Below, piece after piece: positions 10,770 through 21,375 of a stretch of 64,000 nt of DNA (its first letter is position 1; every line of letters starts with the position of its first letter). The notes beneath the pieces were generated by a model. The model did not search any database. It saw only the letters and a list, made by a program, of their open reading frames with translations, and was not told where the DNA came from. The stretch is taken from the NCBI RefSeq assembly GCF_005671395.1, contig NZ_CP040428.1, positions 4,722,185 through 4,786,184 on the forward strand. The letters are read 5' to 3'. This DNA is from Jejubacter calystegiae (GTDB lineage: Bacteria; Pseudomonadota; Gammaproteobacteria; Enterobacterales; Enterobacteriaceae). A program made the translations under genes and the position numbers.

Positions 10770-11489
10770 ATGAATCAAGAAAACGCGCCGCTTTCACCCA
10801 ATGTCGATCGGGATGAGATTGCCAAATTCGAAGCGGTCGCCTCCCGCTGGTGGGATATGGAGGGGGAGTTCCGCCCCCTGCACCGCATTAACCCTCTGCG
10901 TCTGGGCTATATTTGCGAACGCGCGGGCGGCCTGTTTGGCAAGAAAGTGCTGGATGTCGGCTGCGGCGGCGGCATTCTGAGCGAAAGCATGGCCCGGGAA
11001 GGCGCCACGGTCACCGGTCTGGACATGGGCGCCGAGCCGCTGCAGGTGGCGCGCCTCCACGCGCTGGAAAGCGGTATCCAGGTCGAATACGTTCAGCAAA
11101 CCGTGGAACAGCATGCCGACCAGCATCCTCAGGCCTATGACGTAGTGACCTGCATGGAAATGCTGGAGCACGTGCCGTATCCGCAATCGGTGGTCAACGC
11201 CTGTGCACGCCTGGTAAAACCCGGTGGTCACGTCTTCTTTTCGACCATCAACCGTAATGGCAAAGCCTGGCTGATGGCGGTGGTCGGCGCTGAATATATT
11301 ATGCGCATGGTGCCGCGTGGCACCCACGACGTGAAGAAATTTATCAAGCCAGCGGAGCTGGTTGGCTGGGTGGGTAGCAGCGGGTTACGGGAAAAACATA
11401 TGACCGGCCTGCACTATAACCCGCTACGCGATCGCTTTTCCCTGGGTCCCGGCGTGGATGTTAACTATATGTTGCATACAACGGCCTGA
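10770..11489 (+). CDS. ubiG: UbiG, ubiquinone biosynthesis O-methyltransferase
   Basis: 239 aa (E. coli 240). S-adenosylmethionine-dependent enzyme that performs both O-methylations of the ubiquinone head group; works with the cytosolic Ubi complex. SAM-binding motif I is '[16 protein letters not shown]' at about residues 60-75, followed by 'VTGLDMG'. An AAGGAG ribosome-binding site precedes the ATG. It is divergent from gyrA, as in E. coli. The yfaL autotransporter gene found downstream in E. coli is absent. Confidence 0.98.
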   Translation: MNQENAPLSPNVDRDEIAKFEAVASRWWDMEGEFRPLHRINPLRLGYICERAGGLFGKKVLDVGCGGGILSESMAREGATVTGLDMGAEPLQVARLHALESGIQVEYVQQTVEQHADQHPQAYDVVTCMEMLEHVPYPQSVVNACARLVKPGGHVFFSTINRNGKAWLMAVVGAEYIMRMVPRGTHDVKKFIKPAELVGWVGSSGLREKHMTGLHYNPLRDRFSLGPGVDVNYMLHTTA

Positions 11490-11499
11490 GCTGTTCATT

Positions 11500-11524
11500 C
11501 CGGCACCCGAAAGGTGCCGGTTTT
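11500..11524 (+). terminator. ubiG terminator
   Basis: Inverted repeat CCGGCACC / GGTGCCGG separated by a short CGAAA-type loop and followed by TTTT, 10 bp after the ubiG stop codon. Confidence 0.92.
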
Positions 11525-11857
11525 CTCCAGGACTTTTACCTGGTTTCAGAATGGATTTTTCCTGGCAGGGCTAAGAATTCAGCACTCGATCAAATTTTCA
11601 TTTTTTTTTCCAGGTCATTGACAACCCGCCCGGCCCTTACGTGGCGTGGACTTAGCGAAATCCCCTACCTGACAACCCCAATTTGATAACAAAATCAATA
11701 CTTGTTCTCCCGAGATTCCTTACTAGAATACTCACCATATAGCGGTTCATTTATCTTCAACCCCCTACATATAGTATTTATCCACAGAGTTAGTCACAGG
11801 GCTGCTTCTGTGAATAAAACGGGGGATATTTTCATCTCACGGACAGGTATTTCCCAC
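11525..11857 (+). promoter_or_regulatory. nrdAB control region with DnaA box
   Basis: 333 bp without a supported gene. It contains a perfect DnaA box TTATCCACA at 11778-11786. Just upstream is an AT-rich partial palindrome (CTACATATAGTAT, 11765-11777) that resembles an NrdR box. In E. coli the nrdA promoter is controlled by DnaA-ATP, NrdR, Fis and others, so this is probably the equivalent. I did not assign exact -35 and -10 elements. Confidence 0.7.
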
Positions 11858-14143
11858 ATGAATCAGAGTCTGCTGGTTACAAAACGTGACGGTCGCACTG
11901 AGCGCATTAATCTGGATAAAATCCATCGGGTACTGGATTGGGCGGCAGAGGGGCTGAATAACGTCTCCATCTCTCAGGTTGAACTGCGTTCTCAGATCCA
12001 GTTCTACGACGGGATGAAAACCTCCGATATCCACGAGACCATGATCAAAGCGGCGGCAGACCTGATTTCCCGCGAAGCGCCGGACTACCAGTACCTGGCT
12101 GCGCGTCTGGCCATCTTCCATCTGCGTAAGAAAGCCTACGGCCAGTTCGAACCGCCGAAGCTTTACGATCACGTCGCCAAAATGGTGGAAATGGGTAAAT
12201 ACGACCGCCACCTGCTGGAAGACTATACCAGGGAAGAGTTCGCTCAGCTGGACGGTTTTATCGACCACTGGCGCGATATGAACTTCTCCTACGCCGCGGT
12301 AAAACAGCTGGAAGGTAAATACCTGGTCCAGAATCGCGTGACCGGCGAAATCTACGAAAGCGCCCAGTTCCTCTATATTCTGGTTGCCGCCTGCCTGTTC
12401 TCTGGCTATCCGCGCGAAACCCGTCTGGACTACGTGAAGCGCTTCTATGACGCGATTTCCACCTTTAAGATCTCGCTGCCGACGCCGATTATGTCCGGCG
12501 TACGTACCCCGACCCGCCAGTTCAGCTCCTGCGTGCTGATTGAGTGCGGCGATAGCCTGGACTCCATTAACGCCACCTCCAGCGCCATTGTGAAATACGT
12601 GTCCCAGCGCGCCGGCATCGGCATCAATGCCGGTCGTATCCGCGCCCTGGGCAGCCCGATCCGCGGCGGCGAAGCGTTCCACACCGGCTGTATTCCGTTC
12701 TACAAGCACTTCCAGACGGCGGTGAAATCCTGCTCCCAGGGCGGAGTTCGCGGCGGCGCCGCCACCCTGTTCTACCCGATGTGGCATCTGGAAGTCGAAA
12801 GCCTACTGGTACTGAAAAACAACCGCGGTACCGAAGCTAACCGCGTCCGTCATATGGACTACGGGGTGCAGATCAACAAGCTGATGTATACCCGCCTGCT
12901 GAAAGGCGGCGACATCACGCTGTTCAGCCCGTCCGATGTGCCTGGCCTCTACGACGCCTTCTTCGCCAATCAGGAAGAGTTCGAGCGCCTGTACGTGCAG
13001 TACGAAAATGACGACAGCATCCGTAAGAAGAGCATTAAGGCCGCAGAGCTGTTCTCTCTGATGATGCAGGAACGCGCCTCTACCGGCCGTATCTACATCC
13101 AGAACGTGGATCACTGCAACACCCACAGCCCGTTCGACGCCCAGGTGGCGCCGGTTCGCCAGAGCAATCTCTGCCTGGAGATCGCCCTGCCGACCAAACC
13201 GATGGACGACGTGAACGACGAAAACGGCGAAATCGCGCTGTGCACCCTTTCAGCCTTTAACCTGGGCGCCATCTCAAGCCTGGACGAGCTGGAAGAGCTG
13301 GCCACCCTGGCGGTACGTGCGCTGGATGCCCTGCTCGACTACCAGGATTACCCGATTCCGGCAGCGAAACGCGGCGCAATGGGCCGTCGTACTCTGGGTA
13401 TCGGCGTTATCAACTTCGCCTACTACCTGGCGAAGCACGGCGTCCGCTACTCCGACGGCAGCGCTAACAATCTGACTCACAAAACCTTCGAAGCTATCCA
13501 GTACTGGCTGCTGAAAGCCTCTAACGAACTGGCGAAGGAACAGGGCGCCTGCCCGTGGTTCAATGAAACCACCTACGCGCAAGGCGTGCTGCCCATCGAT
13601 ACCTATAAAAAGGATCTCGATGCCATCAGCAACGAGCAGCTGTACTGCGACTGGGAGGCTCTGCGTGAATCCATTAAGACTCACGGTCTGCGCAACTCGA
13701 CACTCTCTGCCCTGATGCCGTCTGAAACCTCTTCGCAGATTTCGAACGCCACCAACGGTATCGAGCCGCCGCGCGGCCACATCAGCATTAAGGCCTCGAA
13801 AGACGGCATTCTGCGCCAGGTAGTGCCGGAATATGAGCGTCTGAAGGATAACTATGAGCTGTTGTGGGATATGCCGGGCAACGACGGTTACCTGCAGCTG
13901 GTAGGCCTGATGCAGAAGTTTATCGATCAGTCGATTTCCGCCAACACCAACTACGATCCCGTACGCTTCCCGTCAGGTAAGGTGCCGATGCAGCAGTTGC
14001 TTAAGGATCTGCTGACCGCCTATAAGTTCGGTGTGAAGACGCTCTACTATCAGAACACCCGCGACGGCGCGGAAGATTCTCAGGACGACCTGGCGCCTTC
14101 CATCCAGGATGATGGCTGCGAAAGCGGCGCTTGCAAAATCTGA
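11858..14143 (+). CDS. nrdA: NrdA, class Ia ribonucleotide reductase alpha subunit
   Basis: 761 aa, same as E. coli. Reduces ribonucleoside diphosphates to deoxyribonucleotides together with NrdB. N-terminal ATP-cone (about residues 1-95) for dATP/ATP control, then the ten-stranded barrel with the active-site Cys in 'RQFSSCVLIECGDS', the radical Cys439 region 'RQSNLCLEIALP', and the C-terminal thiol pair in 'CESGACKI'. The ATG giving MNQSLLVTKRDG is chosen because it matches E. coli; a longer in-frame opening upstream runs through the regulatory region and is not coding. Confidence 0.98.
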   Translation: MNQSLLVTKRDGRTERINLDKIHRVLDWAAEGLNNVSISQVELRSQIQFYDGMKTSDIHETMIKAAADLISREAPDYQYLAARLAIFHLRKKAYGQFEPPKLYDHVAKMVEMGKYDRHLLEDYTREEFAQLDGFIDHWRDMNFSYAAVKQLEGKYLVQNRVTGEIYESAQFLYILVAACLFSGYPRETRLDYVKRFYDAISTFKISLPTPIMSGVRTPTRQFSSCVLIECGDSLDSINATSSAIVKYVSQRAGIGINAGRIRALGSPIRGGEAFHTGCIPFYKHFQTAVKSCSQGGVRGGAATLFYPMWHLEVESLLVLKNNRGTEANRVRHMDYGVQINKLMYTRLLKGGDITLFSPSDVPGLYDAFFANQEEFERLYVQYENDDSIRKKSIKAAELFSLMMQERASTGRIYIQNVDHCNTHSPFDAQVAPVRQSNLCLEIALPTKPMDDVNDENGEIALCTLSAFNLGAISSLDELEELATLAVRALDALLDYQDYPIPAAKRGAMGRRTLGIGVINFAYYLAKHGVRYSDGSANNLTHKTFEAIQYWLLKASNELAKEQGACPWFNETTYAQGVLPIDTYKKDLDAISNEQLYCDWEALRESIKTHGLRNSTLSALMPSETSSQISNATNGIEPPRGHISIKASKDGILRQVVPEYERLKDNYELLWDMPGNDGYLQLVGLMQKFIDQSISANTNYDPVRFPSGKVPMQQLLKDLLTAYKFGVKTLYYQNTRDGAEDSQDDLAPSIQDDGCESGACKI

Positions 14144-14148
14144 TATCA

Positions 14149-14176
14149 GGGGGCGGGCTAACCTGCCCCTGTTTTT
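14149..14176 (+). terminator. Hairpin with U-tract between nrdA and nrdB
   Basis: GGGGGCGGG, CTAA, then CCTGCCCCT, followed by GTTTTT. The stem is imperfect. It lies inside the operon 5 bp after nrdA, so it may act as a partial terminator or mRNA stabiliser that sets the nrdA:nrdB ratio rather than as a full stop. Confidence 0.55.
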
Positions 14177-14197
14177 CGTATCACAGGAACAAATAAC

Positions 14198-15331
14198 ATG
14201 GCATACACCACATTTTCACAGACGAAAAACGACCAGCTAAGCGAACCGATGTTTTTCGGTCAGCCGGTCAACGTGGCCCGCTTCGACCAGCAGAAATACG
14301 AGATTTTCGAAAAGCTTATCGAGAAGCAGCTCTCTTTCTTCTGGCGTCCGGAAGAGGTGGATGTCTCCCGCGACCGCATTGACTATCAGAGCCTGCCGGA
14401 TCACGAGAAACATATCTTTATCAGCAACCTGAAATATCAGACCCTGCTGGACTCCATTCAGGGCCGTAGCCCGAACGTCGCCCTGCTGCCGCTGATCTCG
14501 ATTCCGGAACTGGAAACCTGGGTCGAAACCTGGGCCTTCTCAGAAACCATCCACTCGCGCTCTTATACCCATATCATCCGGAACATCGTCAACGATCCGG
14601 CGCTGGTGTTCGACGACATCGTCACCAACGAAGAGATCCTCAAGCGCGCGAAGGATATCTCCACCTACTACGACGGCCTGATTGAGATGACCAGCTACTG
14701 GCATCTGCTGGGCGAAGGCACCCACAGCGTTAACGGCAAGACCGTCACGGTTAACCTGCACGAGCTGAAGAAAAAGCTCTACCTGTGCCTGATGAGCGTG
14801 AACGCCCTGGAAGCGATTCGCTTCTACGTCAGCTTCGCCTGCTCCTTCGCCTTTGCCGAGCGCGAACTGATGGAAGGCAACGCCAAAATCATCCGACTGA
14901 TCGCCCGTGATGAGGCGCTGCACCTGACCGGCACCCAGCATATGATCAACCTGATGCGCAGTGGCGTAGACGACCCGGAAATGGCCGAGATCGCCCGAGA
15001 ATGCCAGCAGGAGTGTTACGATCTGTTTGTCATGGCGGCGCAGCAGGAAAAAGAGTGGGCCAACTATCTGTTCCGCGACGGTTCGATGATCGGCCTGAAC
15101 AAGGATATTCTGTGCCAGTACGTTGAGTACATCACCAACATTCGTATGAATGCGGTGGGCCTGGAGATGCCGTACGACAAAGCCCGCTCCAACCCGATCC
15201 CCTGGATCAACGCCTGGCTGGTGTCTGACAACGTTCAGGTTGCGCCTCAGGAAGTGGAAGTCAGCTCCTATCTGGTTGGTCAGATCGATTCCAATATCGA
15301 CGCCGACGATCTGAGCAACTTCCAGCTCTGA
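14198..15331 (+). CDS. nrdB: NrdB, class Ia ribonucleotide reductase beta subunit
   Basis: 377 aa. Carries the diferric-tyrosyl radical cofactor. The radical tyrosine lies in '[12 protein letters not shown]' (about residue 123 counting Met). Iron ligands are visible in '[10 protein letters not shown]' and '[13 protein letters not shown]'. The C-terminal 'DDLSNFQL' tail docks onto NrdA. It has a 54-bp gap after nrdA and a 2-bp gap before yfaE, so all three are one operon. Confidence 0.98.
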   Translation: MAYTTFSQTKNDQLSEPMFFGQPVNVARFDQQKYEIFEKLIEKQLSFFWRPEEVDVSRDRIDYQSLPDHEKHIFISNLKYQTLLDSIQGRSPNVALLPLISIPELETWVETWAFSETIHSRSYTHIIRNIVNDPALVFDDIVTNEEILKRAKDISTYYDGLIEMTSYWHLLGEGTHSVNGKTVTVNLHELKKKLYLCLMSVNALEAIRFYVSFACSFAFAERELMEGNAKIIRLIARDEALHLTGTQHMINLMRSGVDDPEMAEIARECQQECYDLFVMAAQQEKEWANYLFRDGSMIGLNKDILCQYVEYITNIRMNAVGLEMPYDKARSNPIPWINAWLVSDNVQVAPQEVEVSSYLVGQIDSNIDADDLSNFQL

Positions 15332-15333
15332 TT

Positions 15334-15591
15334 ATGGCTTTCCGTATCCTCCTTCGCCACAGCGGCACCCAGCTCCAGTGCCAGGACGAGCATCCGTCGC
15401 TGCTGGCGGCGCTGGAGTCACACCAGGTCGATGTGGAGTATCAGTGTCGGGAAGGCTACTGCGGCGCCTGCCGCACCCGGTTGATCGCCGGCCAGGTTAA
15501 CTGGCTGAGTCAGCCGCTGGCCTTTATTCAGCCCGGCGAGATACTGCCCTGCTGCTGCCAGGCTACAGGCGATATCGAAATCGAGATGTGA
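15334..15591 (+). CDS. yfaE: YfaE, 2Fe-2S ferredoxin for NrdB cofactor maintenance
   Basis: 85 aa plant-type ferredoxin. Cluster Cys residues appear in 'CREGYCGACRTRL' and the C-terminal 'CCCQATGD'. In E. coli YfaE reduces the NrdB diiron centre during cofactor biosynthesis and repair. It starts 2 bp after the nrdB stop codon, so it is probably translationally coupled. A bidirectional terminator follows. Confidence 0.96.
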   Translation: MAFRILLRHSGTQLQCQDEHPSLLAALESHQVDVEYQCREGYCGACRTRLIAGQVNWLSQPLAFIQPGEILPCCCQATGDIEIEM

Positions 15592-15605
15592 CAGATTAAG
15601 GTCAG

Positions 15606-15644
15606 AAAAAACGCCAGCCGGTGCATACCGACTGGCGTTTTTTT
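15606..15644. terminator. Bidirectional terminator between yfaE and glpQ
   Basis: AAAAAACGCCAG / CTGGCGTTTTTTT arms with an extended CGG/CCG inner pairing. A-tract and T-tract on the two sides allow termination of both convergent transcripts. Confidence 0.93.
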
Positions 15645-15655
15645 ATGGTCGTTGC

Positions 15656-16726
15656 TTATTTATCAAGAAAAGCACGGGCCTTATCGGGGAAGTCGCTGAA
15701 CAGGCCGTCCACGTTATCCCGGTTATAGAGCAGGTCGAACAGCTGATTGACGTCACTCACATAGTCCGGTAAATCATCGGCGCGTACCGTATAAGGGTGT
15801 ACCACCATATTGTTGGCGTGCGCCTCTTTTACCATTGCGGTCAGGCGAATGTTGCCTTTGGTTGAGCCCTCTTCCACCAGCATATGGTAATCGGGACCAA
15901 TACCGTCGGCATATTGCGCAATCTGCTTCATGGCGCCGGACTTAAACATCCAGTCGTAGCTGTAATTCACCCATTTACCGTCCGGCTGTTTCTGCTGGGT
16001 TTCATTCTGGTCGGTATAAGCGATAAGCTGCACCAGTTTCAGGTTCATACCGCGTTGCGGCTCCAGGGTATTTTTAATCCGCTTAAGCTCATTCGCATCA
16101 AAGCATTGCAGATAAACCTTATCCTGTGGACCGGTATAGCCATACTGTTTAAGAACATCCAGCACCTTCGCCGCAATATCCTTGCCTTCCTGATGATGGA
16201 ACCAGGGCGCCTTAATTTCCGGATAGATACCCATGTTTTTACCGGTGGAGTGATTCAGACCCTGAATAAACTCCAGCTCTTCCTGAAAGGTGTGAACCCG
16301 AAAATCCGACTTATTCATCGGGAAGCGGCCGGGATAAGTCTGCACCTGCTTACCGTTTTCGATATCGAACCCTTCGGTAAACTTCAGCGACTTAATTTCC
16401 GCCAGAGTGAAATCAATGGCGTAATAGCGCCCGTCCTTACGGGCGCGGTCCGGAAAACGCTTGGCCACATCGGTGACCCGATCCAGATAGTGATCGTGTA
16501 GCACCACCAGTTGATCATCTTTGGTCATCACCAGATCCTGCTCAAGGTAATCCGCACCCTGAGCATAGGCCATCGCCTTGGCCGGTAGCGTATGCTCCGG
16601 CAGATAGCCGCTGGCGCCGCGATGGGCGATAACGAGCTTATCCTGTGCCTGAGCCGCCGCACCCACCATCATACCGGCAACCACGATACCTATACCGACG
16701 CCTGCCACTCGTCGTTGGAATATCAT
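15656..16726 (-). CDS. glpQ: GlpQ, periplasmic glycerophosphodiester phosphodiesterase
   Basis: 356 aa. Hydrolyses glycerophosphodiesters to an alcohol and glycerol-3-phosphate, which GlpT then imports. N-terminal signal peptide (residues 1-27, cleavage after AQA). GDPD catalytic motifs are '[15 protein letters not shown]' and '[17 protein letters not shown]'. Its start overlaps the glpT stop by 4 bp, showing a glpTQ operon. In E. coli inaA and yfaH lie between yfaE and glpQ; here they are absent. Confidence 0.97.
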   Translation of the reverse strand: MIFQRRVAGVGIGIVVAGMMVGAAAQAQDKLVIAHRGASGYLPEHTLPAKAMAYAQGADYLEQDLVMTKDDQLVVLHDHYLDRVTDVAKRFPDRARKDGRYYAIDFTLAEIKSLKFTEGFDIENGKQVQTYPGRFPMNKSDFRVHTFQEELEFIQGLNHSTGKNMGIYPEIKAPWFHHQEGKDIAAKVLDVLKQYGYTGPQDKVYLQCFDANELKRIKNTLEPQRGMNLKLVQLIAYTDQNETQQKQPDGKWVNYSYDWMFKSGAMKQIAQYADGIGPDYHMLVEEGSTKGNIRLTAMVKEAHANNMVVHPYTVRADDLPDYVSDVNQLFDLLYNRDNVDGLFSDFPDKARAFLDK

Positions 16727-18084
16727 CCTTTGTTCTCCTGTTTTGCCTGCATTTCACGATGGTGCTTATGTTCACCTATCATCACGACCAGCAGCAGAAG
16801 TACCGCCAGCACGCTGCCGCCAATCATCACCATAAAGCCGCCATCCCAGCCGAAGAAGTCGACGGTATAGCCGACTATCGCACTGGCGGCCACTGAACCA
16901 CCCAGGTAGCCGAACAGCCCGGTAAAGCCTGCCGCAGTCCCCGCCGCCTTCTTGGGCGCCAGCTCCAGGGCATGCAGACCAATCAGCATCACAGGACCAT
17001 AAATCAGGAAGCCGATAACGATCATACAGGTCATGTCGATTCCCGGATTTCCGGGGGGGTTCAACCAGTACACCACCGTGGCGATGGTCACCAGAGTCAT
17101 AAAGAAGACGCCGGTAGCGCCGCGATTGCCTCTGAACACCTTATCGGACATCCAGCCGCACAGCAGAGTCCCGGGAATACCGGCATACTCATAGAAGAAA
17201 TAGGCCCAGGAGGATTTATCCAGCGCGAAGTGCTTCACCTCTCTCAGGTAAGTCGGCGACCAGTCGAGAATGCCGTAACGCAGCAGATAGACAAAAACGT
17301 TCGCGATAGCGATGTACCACAGCAGGCGGTTCGGCAGAACGTACTGCATAAAGATCTGCTTCGCCGTCAGCTCCTGCTCGTGCTCCTGGCTGTAATCGTC
17401 CGGATAGTCGTTCTTATACTCTTCAATCGGCGGCAGGCCGCAGGATTGCGGCGTATCGCGCATCATGGCGAAAGCGAACAGCGCTACCAGAATGGCGGCG
17501 AAAGCGGGCATATACAGGGCCGCGTGCCAGTCGTTGAACCAGGCCATCCCCAACAGAAACAACAGCGGTGGAATACCGCCGCCCACGTTATGGGCGCAGT
17601 TCCAGACCGAAACGATGCCGCCACGCTCTTTCTGGGACCACCAGTGCACCATGGTACGCCCGCACGGCGGCCAACCCATTCCCTGGAACCAGCCGCACAG
17701 GAACAGCAGTACGAACATCACGGCAATGCTGGACGTCGCCCAGGGTACAAATCCCATAAACAGCATCACGGCGGCGGCAAGAATTAACCCCGCCGGCAGA
17801 AAAACGCGCGGATTCGAGCGATCGGAGACCGAGCCCATAATAAATTTGGAAAAACCGTAGGCGATGGAAATGCCGGAAAGCGCAAAACCCAGATCGCCGC
17901 GGGAAAAACCCTGCTCTACCAGATAAGGCATCGCCAGCGCAAAGTTCTTACGCACCAGGTAATAAGCGGCGTAGCCGAAGAATATCCCCATAAAAATCTG
18001 CCAGCGCAGACGACGATAAACCGGATCGATTTTTTCAGCCGGTAGCCTCGCCTTATGCGCGGCGGGTTTAAAAATAGTTAACAT
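16723..18084 (-). CDS. glpT: GlpT, glycerol-3-phosphate/phosphate antiporter
   Basis: 453 aa (E. coli 452) major-facilitator transporter in the inner membrane; also the route for fosfomycin. Twelve hydrophobic segments; conserved stretches '[15 protein letters not shown]' (with the substrate-binding Arg45 equivalent), '[15 protein letters not shown]' and '[15 protein letters not shown]' (Arg269 equivalent). The start ([15 protein letters not shown]) matches E. coli and is preceded by GGAGG; the ten upstream codons are excluded. Confidence 0.98.
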   Translation of the reverse strand: MLTIFKPAAHKARLPAEKIDPVYRRLRWQIFMGIFFGYAAYYLVRKNFALAMPYLVEQGFSRGDLGFALSGISIAYGFSKFIMGSVSDRSNPRVFLPAGLILAAAVMLFMGFVPWATSSIAVMFVLLFLCGWFQGMGWPPCGRTMVHWWSQKERGGIVSVWNCAHNVGGGIPPLLFLLGMAWFNDWHAALYMPAFAAILVALFAFAMMRDTPQSCGLPPIEEYKNDYPDDYSQEHEQELTAKQIFMQYVLPNRLLWYIAIANVFVYLLRYGILDWSPTYLREVKHFALDKSSWAYFFYEYAGIPGTLLCGWMSDKVFRGNRGATGVFFMTLVTIATVVYWLNPPGNPGIDMTCMIVIGFLIYGPVMLIGLHALELAPKKAAGTAAGFTGLFGYLGGSVAASAIVGYTVDFFGWDGGFMVMIGGSVLAVLLLLVVMIGEHKHHREMQAKQENKG

Positions 18085-18415
18085 GTAGCCTCCGTGGCGT
18101 TTTATTTCTGGCAATTCACTGATTATTTTGATTATTAACTGATTAAATAACGATCAATTTTCTTTTTCGAGCGTAATAATAGTGAATACGAGCATATTTT
18201 AATGTGAAACATCGCACATTGTGTTACATATTTATTAAAAAATGACGACAGCGCCCAGAAAACCACAGAATCCCCATTACCAATTGCGCGTTTTCGCTCA
18301 CAAAAAAAACAAAAAATCATTATTAAAATACCCAAAACGGGTGACAGGGAACTTTATGGCGGTCGAAAAACAACATATTGGAAATAGCCCCGGAATGATT
18401 CTCCGGGGCGACAGG
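18085..18415 (-). promoter_or_regulatory. glpTQ promoter region with a candidate CRP site
   Basis: 331-bp AT-rich gap. A CRP-like site TGTGA-N6-GCACA lies at 18203-18218 (one mismatch to TGTGA-N6-TCACA). Several CGAGC/CGCTC motifs (for example 18189-18195, CGAGCAT) resemble GlpR half-sites with one mismatch, but I cannot place a full operator. In E. coli this region is shared with the divergent glpACB operon; here no glpACB is present and the next gene is yfaY on the same strand. Confidence 0.55.
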
Positions 18416-19618
18416 TCAGGCAGGAAAACGCGACTCCACCTGGATCCAGCTATGGCTGGCCTCCAGCGGCAGCCCTTCCAGCCAGCGGCGTAGCATGTTC
18501 TGCGCCATCATGGCGCACACCTGTTGAAGGTCGCGCTGGCTGTAGCGCCGACCGTTAAGCGAAATCTTCAGCCCCTGGCTCCCCTCAGGCGTATGTAGCA
18601 CCAGATTCAGATGCTCTTCCTGCCGGGCTCCCACCACCAGCGCGAGATCGCTCTGGGTTTGTTCTGCGAACCGGGCCGCTCGTGCCGCGCTCTGTGCCAG
18701 AGTTTCCGGTTGAGATGGCGGCGCCAGAACTTCCCCCGCCTGTAGCGTCACGCCGCCTTCCCCCAACTGCCAGCACAGCAGGCCACCGGTAAACTGTTCG
18801 CTGACCGCAAGCCGCAACTCCCGAGCCGCAAGCAGCCTGGCAAGCCGTGCAGCCAGGCCGTCTGTACCTTCAAAAATCAGGCTATCACCCGCCACTCGCC
18901 GCACCTCCTGCCACAGCGTCATCATCTGTGTACGCATGGCATCCGGGCCTGTTAGCTTCAGTTCGATAATCGGCATGGCAGAGCGGTAACCCAGCGTCAC
19001 ACCCTGTGGGCGCGGCAGGGTATCCAGCGCCTGAGCCAGTTCACTCTCACCGCGCCCAAAGGTGGTCAGGCGCAGGCAGAGCGGTGGCGCAGGCAGTTCA
19101 AAGCAGCGACGCAGCAGCGGCAGAATCTGCTGTTTCACCATGGTCTTAAATTCGCTGGGAACGCCCGGGGTAAAGCAAAGCAGACAGCCATTCAGCCGCA
19201 TCGCGAAACCGCAGGCGGTGCCCACCGGGTTGTCGATGACCTCACTCCCCTGCGGAATCAGCGCCTGCTTGCGATTAGCGGGCGACATCTCGCGACCGCG
19301 GGAAGAGAAGTAACGCGCCATGGTCTCCAGCCAGTCGGCATCCTCCACCAGCGCCACACCTGCGGCGCGGGCCGCGGCCTCGGCACTGAGGTCGTCGCTG
19401 GTCGGCCCCAGACCGCCGTTAACGATCAGTACGTCGCACTCCCGGCTACGGCGCTGCAAAGCACAAACCAGCGCTTCCAGATTATCCCCTACGGTACTAC
19501 GCCCGCTCATCGGCAACCCCTGTTCGAACAGGTAATCCGCCAGCCAGGCGGCATTGGTATCCACAATCTGCCCATACAGCACTTCATCGCCAGTGGAGAG
19601 CATTTCTACTTTTATCAT
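18416..19618 (-). CDS. yfaY: YfaY, CinA-like protein with degenerate deamidase domain
   Basis: 400 aa, same length as E. coli YfaY. N-terminal MoCF-binding/MogA-like domain (residues 1-170; 'LSTGDEVLYGQIVDTNAAWLA', split here as the motif GDEV and 'NGGLGPTSDD'). This part has ADP-ribose pyrophosphatase activity in other CinA proteins. The C-terminal CinA deamidase-like domain (about 245-400) reads 'VSEQFTGGLL' where active NMN deamidases have 'AESCTGG', so the catalytic Ser is Gln; it is probably inactive as a deamidase, as expected for the YfaY branch. The start MIKVEMLSTG aligns with E. coli. Confidence 0.92.
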   Translation of the reverse strand: MIKVEMLSTGDEVLYGQIVDTNAAWLADYLFEQGLPMSGRSTVGDNLEALVCALQRRSRECDVLIVNGGLGPTSDDLSAEAAARAAGVALVEDADWLETMARYFSSRGREMSPANRKQALIPQGSEVIDNPVGTACGFAMRLNGCLLCFTPGVPSEFKTMVKQQILPLLRRCFELPAPPLCLRLTTFGRGESELAQALDTLPRPQGVTLGYRSAMPIIELKLTGPDAMRTQMMTLWQEVRRVAGDSLIFEGTDGLAARLARLLAARELRLAVSEQFTGGLLCWQLGEGGVTLQAGEVLAPPSQPETLAQSAARAARFAEQTQSDLALVVGARQEEHLNLVLHTPEGSQGLKISLNGRRYSQRDLQQVCAMMAQNMLRRWLEGLPLEASHSWIQVESRFPA

Positions 19619-19896
19619 CGTTCGGTCCCGCACAAATAAAGAGTTCCACTATAGCCTGGCGGTCAGCCTGAATAACCTCCTGCGCCTGGATATTTCAAAA
19701 TCCAGGCATTATCCCAGCCCGGAAGTTCAGAAAAAATCCTTATTTTTATGATGACTATGACAGGCAGGGAAAATAACTGTGATAGAGAAAGCCAAATTGC
19801 GTGCGATCAACAACCAGGACAACAATAAGGCGTAGCGTGATCCGTCATAAACGGAAAATTAACAACCCACCCGATTTTATCCCAGGGAGACAATCG

Positions 19897-21342
19897 ATGA
19901 GCAAGAAAGGCTTAACTACTGGCGCAGGCGCCCCTGTGGCTCACAACAATAACGTAGCGACCGCAGGCCCGCGTGGCCCCATGCTGCTACAGGATGTCTG
20001 GTTTCTGGAAAAGCTGGCGCACTTTGACCGTGAAGTGATTCCCGAACGCCGCATGCACGCCAAAGGCTCCGGCGCTTACGGCACCTTTACCATCACCCAG
20101 GATATCAGCCGCTATACCCGTGCCAAAGTCTTCGAGCAGGGGAAAAAGACCGAATTTTTCATCCGTTTTTCCACCGTTGCCGGTGAACGTGGCGCCGCCG
20201 ATGCCGAACGCGATATCCGCGGTTTCGCCATCAAATTCTATACCGAAGAAGGCAACTGGGATCTGGTGGGCAACAATACCCCGGTGTTCTACCTGCGTGA
20301 CCCGCTGAAATTCCCGGATCTCAACCATGTAGTGAAACGCGATCCGCGTACCAACCTGCGTAACCCAACTTATAAGTGGGACTTCTTCTCTCAGCTACCG
20401 GAATCCCTGCATCAGTTGACCATTGACTTCAGCGATCGCGGCCTGCCGCGCGGCTACCGCTTTATGCACGGCTTTGGTAGCCACACCTACAGCTTTATCA
20501 ATGCCGATAACCAGCGCTTCTGGGTGAAATTCCACCTGCGCTGCGAGCAGGGTATTGAAAACCTGATGGATGACGAAGCCAAACGCCTGGTGGCCGAAGA
20601 CCGCGAAAGCTCCCAGCGCGATCTGTTTGAATCCATTGAAAAAGGCGACTTCCCGCGCTGGAAGTTTTACATTCAGGTGATGCCGGAAGCCGACGCCTCT
20701 AAGGTACCCTACAACCCGTTCGATCTGACCAAAGTCTGGCCGCATGCCGACTACCCGCTGATTGAAGTGGGCGAACTGGAGCTGAACCGCAACCCGGACA
20801 ACTACTTTGCCGAAGTCGAGCAGGTTGCCATGTCTCCGGCCAACATCGTTCCCGGTATCGGCTTCTCGCCAGACCGTATGCTGCAGGGCCGTCTGTTCTC
20901 CTACGGCGATGCTCACCGCTATCGCCTGGGCGTGAACCATCACCAGATTCCGGTCAACGCCCCGCGCTGCCCGTTCCACAACTATCACCGCGACGGCGCC
21001 ATGCGCGTTGACGGTAACAGCGGTAACGGCGCGACCTACGAGCCAAACAGCTTTGGGGTATTCCAGGAGCAGCCGGATTACAGCGAACCGCCGCTGTCGC
21101 TGGAAGGCGCCGCCGATCACTGGAATCACCGGGAAGATGACGACTACTTCAGCCAGCCGCGCAAGCTGTTTGAACTGCTGAGCGAAGAAGAGCATCAGCG
21201 GATGTTTGGTCGTATCGCCGGCGAGCTGGCGCAGGTGCCGGAATTTATTCAGGAGCGCCAGATCGGCCTGTTTAGTCAGGTGCATCCTGCCTACGGCGCG
21301 GGCGTCGCGAGCGCGCTGGAAGCGCTGAAAGCACAGAAGTAA
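19897..21342 (+). CDS. katA: Small-subunit monofunctional haem catalase (KatA type)
   Basis: 481 aa, length of clade-3 small-subunit catalases such as the Proteus mirabilis enzyme, and much shorter than E. coli KatE. Disproportionates hydrogen peroxide in the cytoplasm. Visible: distal His54 in '[13 protein letters not shown]', the distal Asn in '[13 protein letters not shown]', and the proximal haem Tyr in '[15 protein letters not shown]'. The start is the ATG giving [13 protein letters not shown], preceded by AGGGAGA; 32 upstream codons are not family-like. It is not at this locus in E. coli K-12. It converges on tctE with a terminator between. The gene name katA is by family analogy. Confidence 0.93.
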   Translation: MSKKGLTTGAGAPVAHNNNVATAGPRGPMLLQDVWFLEKLAHFDREVIPERRMHAKGSGAYGTFTITQDISRYTRAKVFEQGKKTEFFIRFSTVAGERGAADAERDIRGFAIKFYTEEGNWDLVGNNTPVFYLRDPLKFPDLNHVVKRDPRTNLRNPTYKWDFFSQLPESLHQLTIDFSDRGLPRGYRFMHGFGSHTYSFINADNQRFWVKFHLRCEQGIENLMDDEAKRLVAEDRESSQRDLFESIEKGDFPRWKFYIQVMPEADASKVPYNPFDLTKVWPHADYPLIEVGELELNRNPDNYFAEVEQVAMSPANIVPGIGFSPDRMLQGRLFSYGDAHRYRLGVNHHQIPVNAPRCPFHNYHRDGAMRVDGNSGNGATYEPNSFGVFQEQPDYSEPPLSLEGAADHWNHREDDDYFSQPRKLFELLSEEEHQRMFGRIAGELAQVPEFIQERQIGLFSQVHPAYGAGVASALEALKAQK

Positions 21343-21350
21343 TTCCCGCC

Positions 21351-21375
21351 GGGGGCCTCAGGGCCCCCGCTTTTC
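21351..21375 (+). terminator. Terminator between catalase and tctE
   Basis: GGGGGCC, TCAG loop, GGCCCCC, followed by GCTTTT. It overlaps the tctE stop codon and serves mainly the catalase transcript. Confidence 0.85.
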
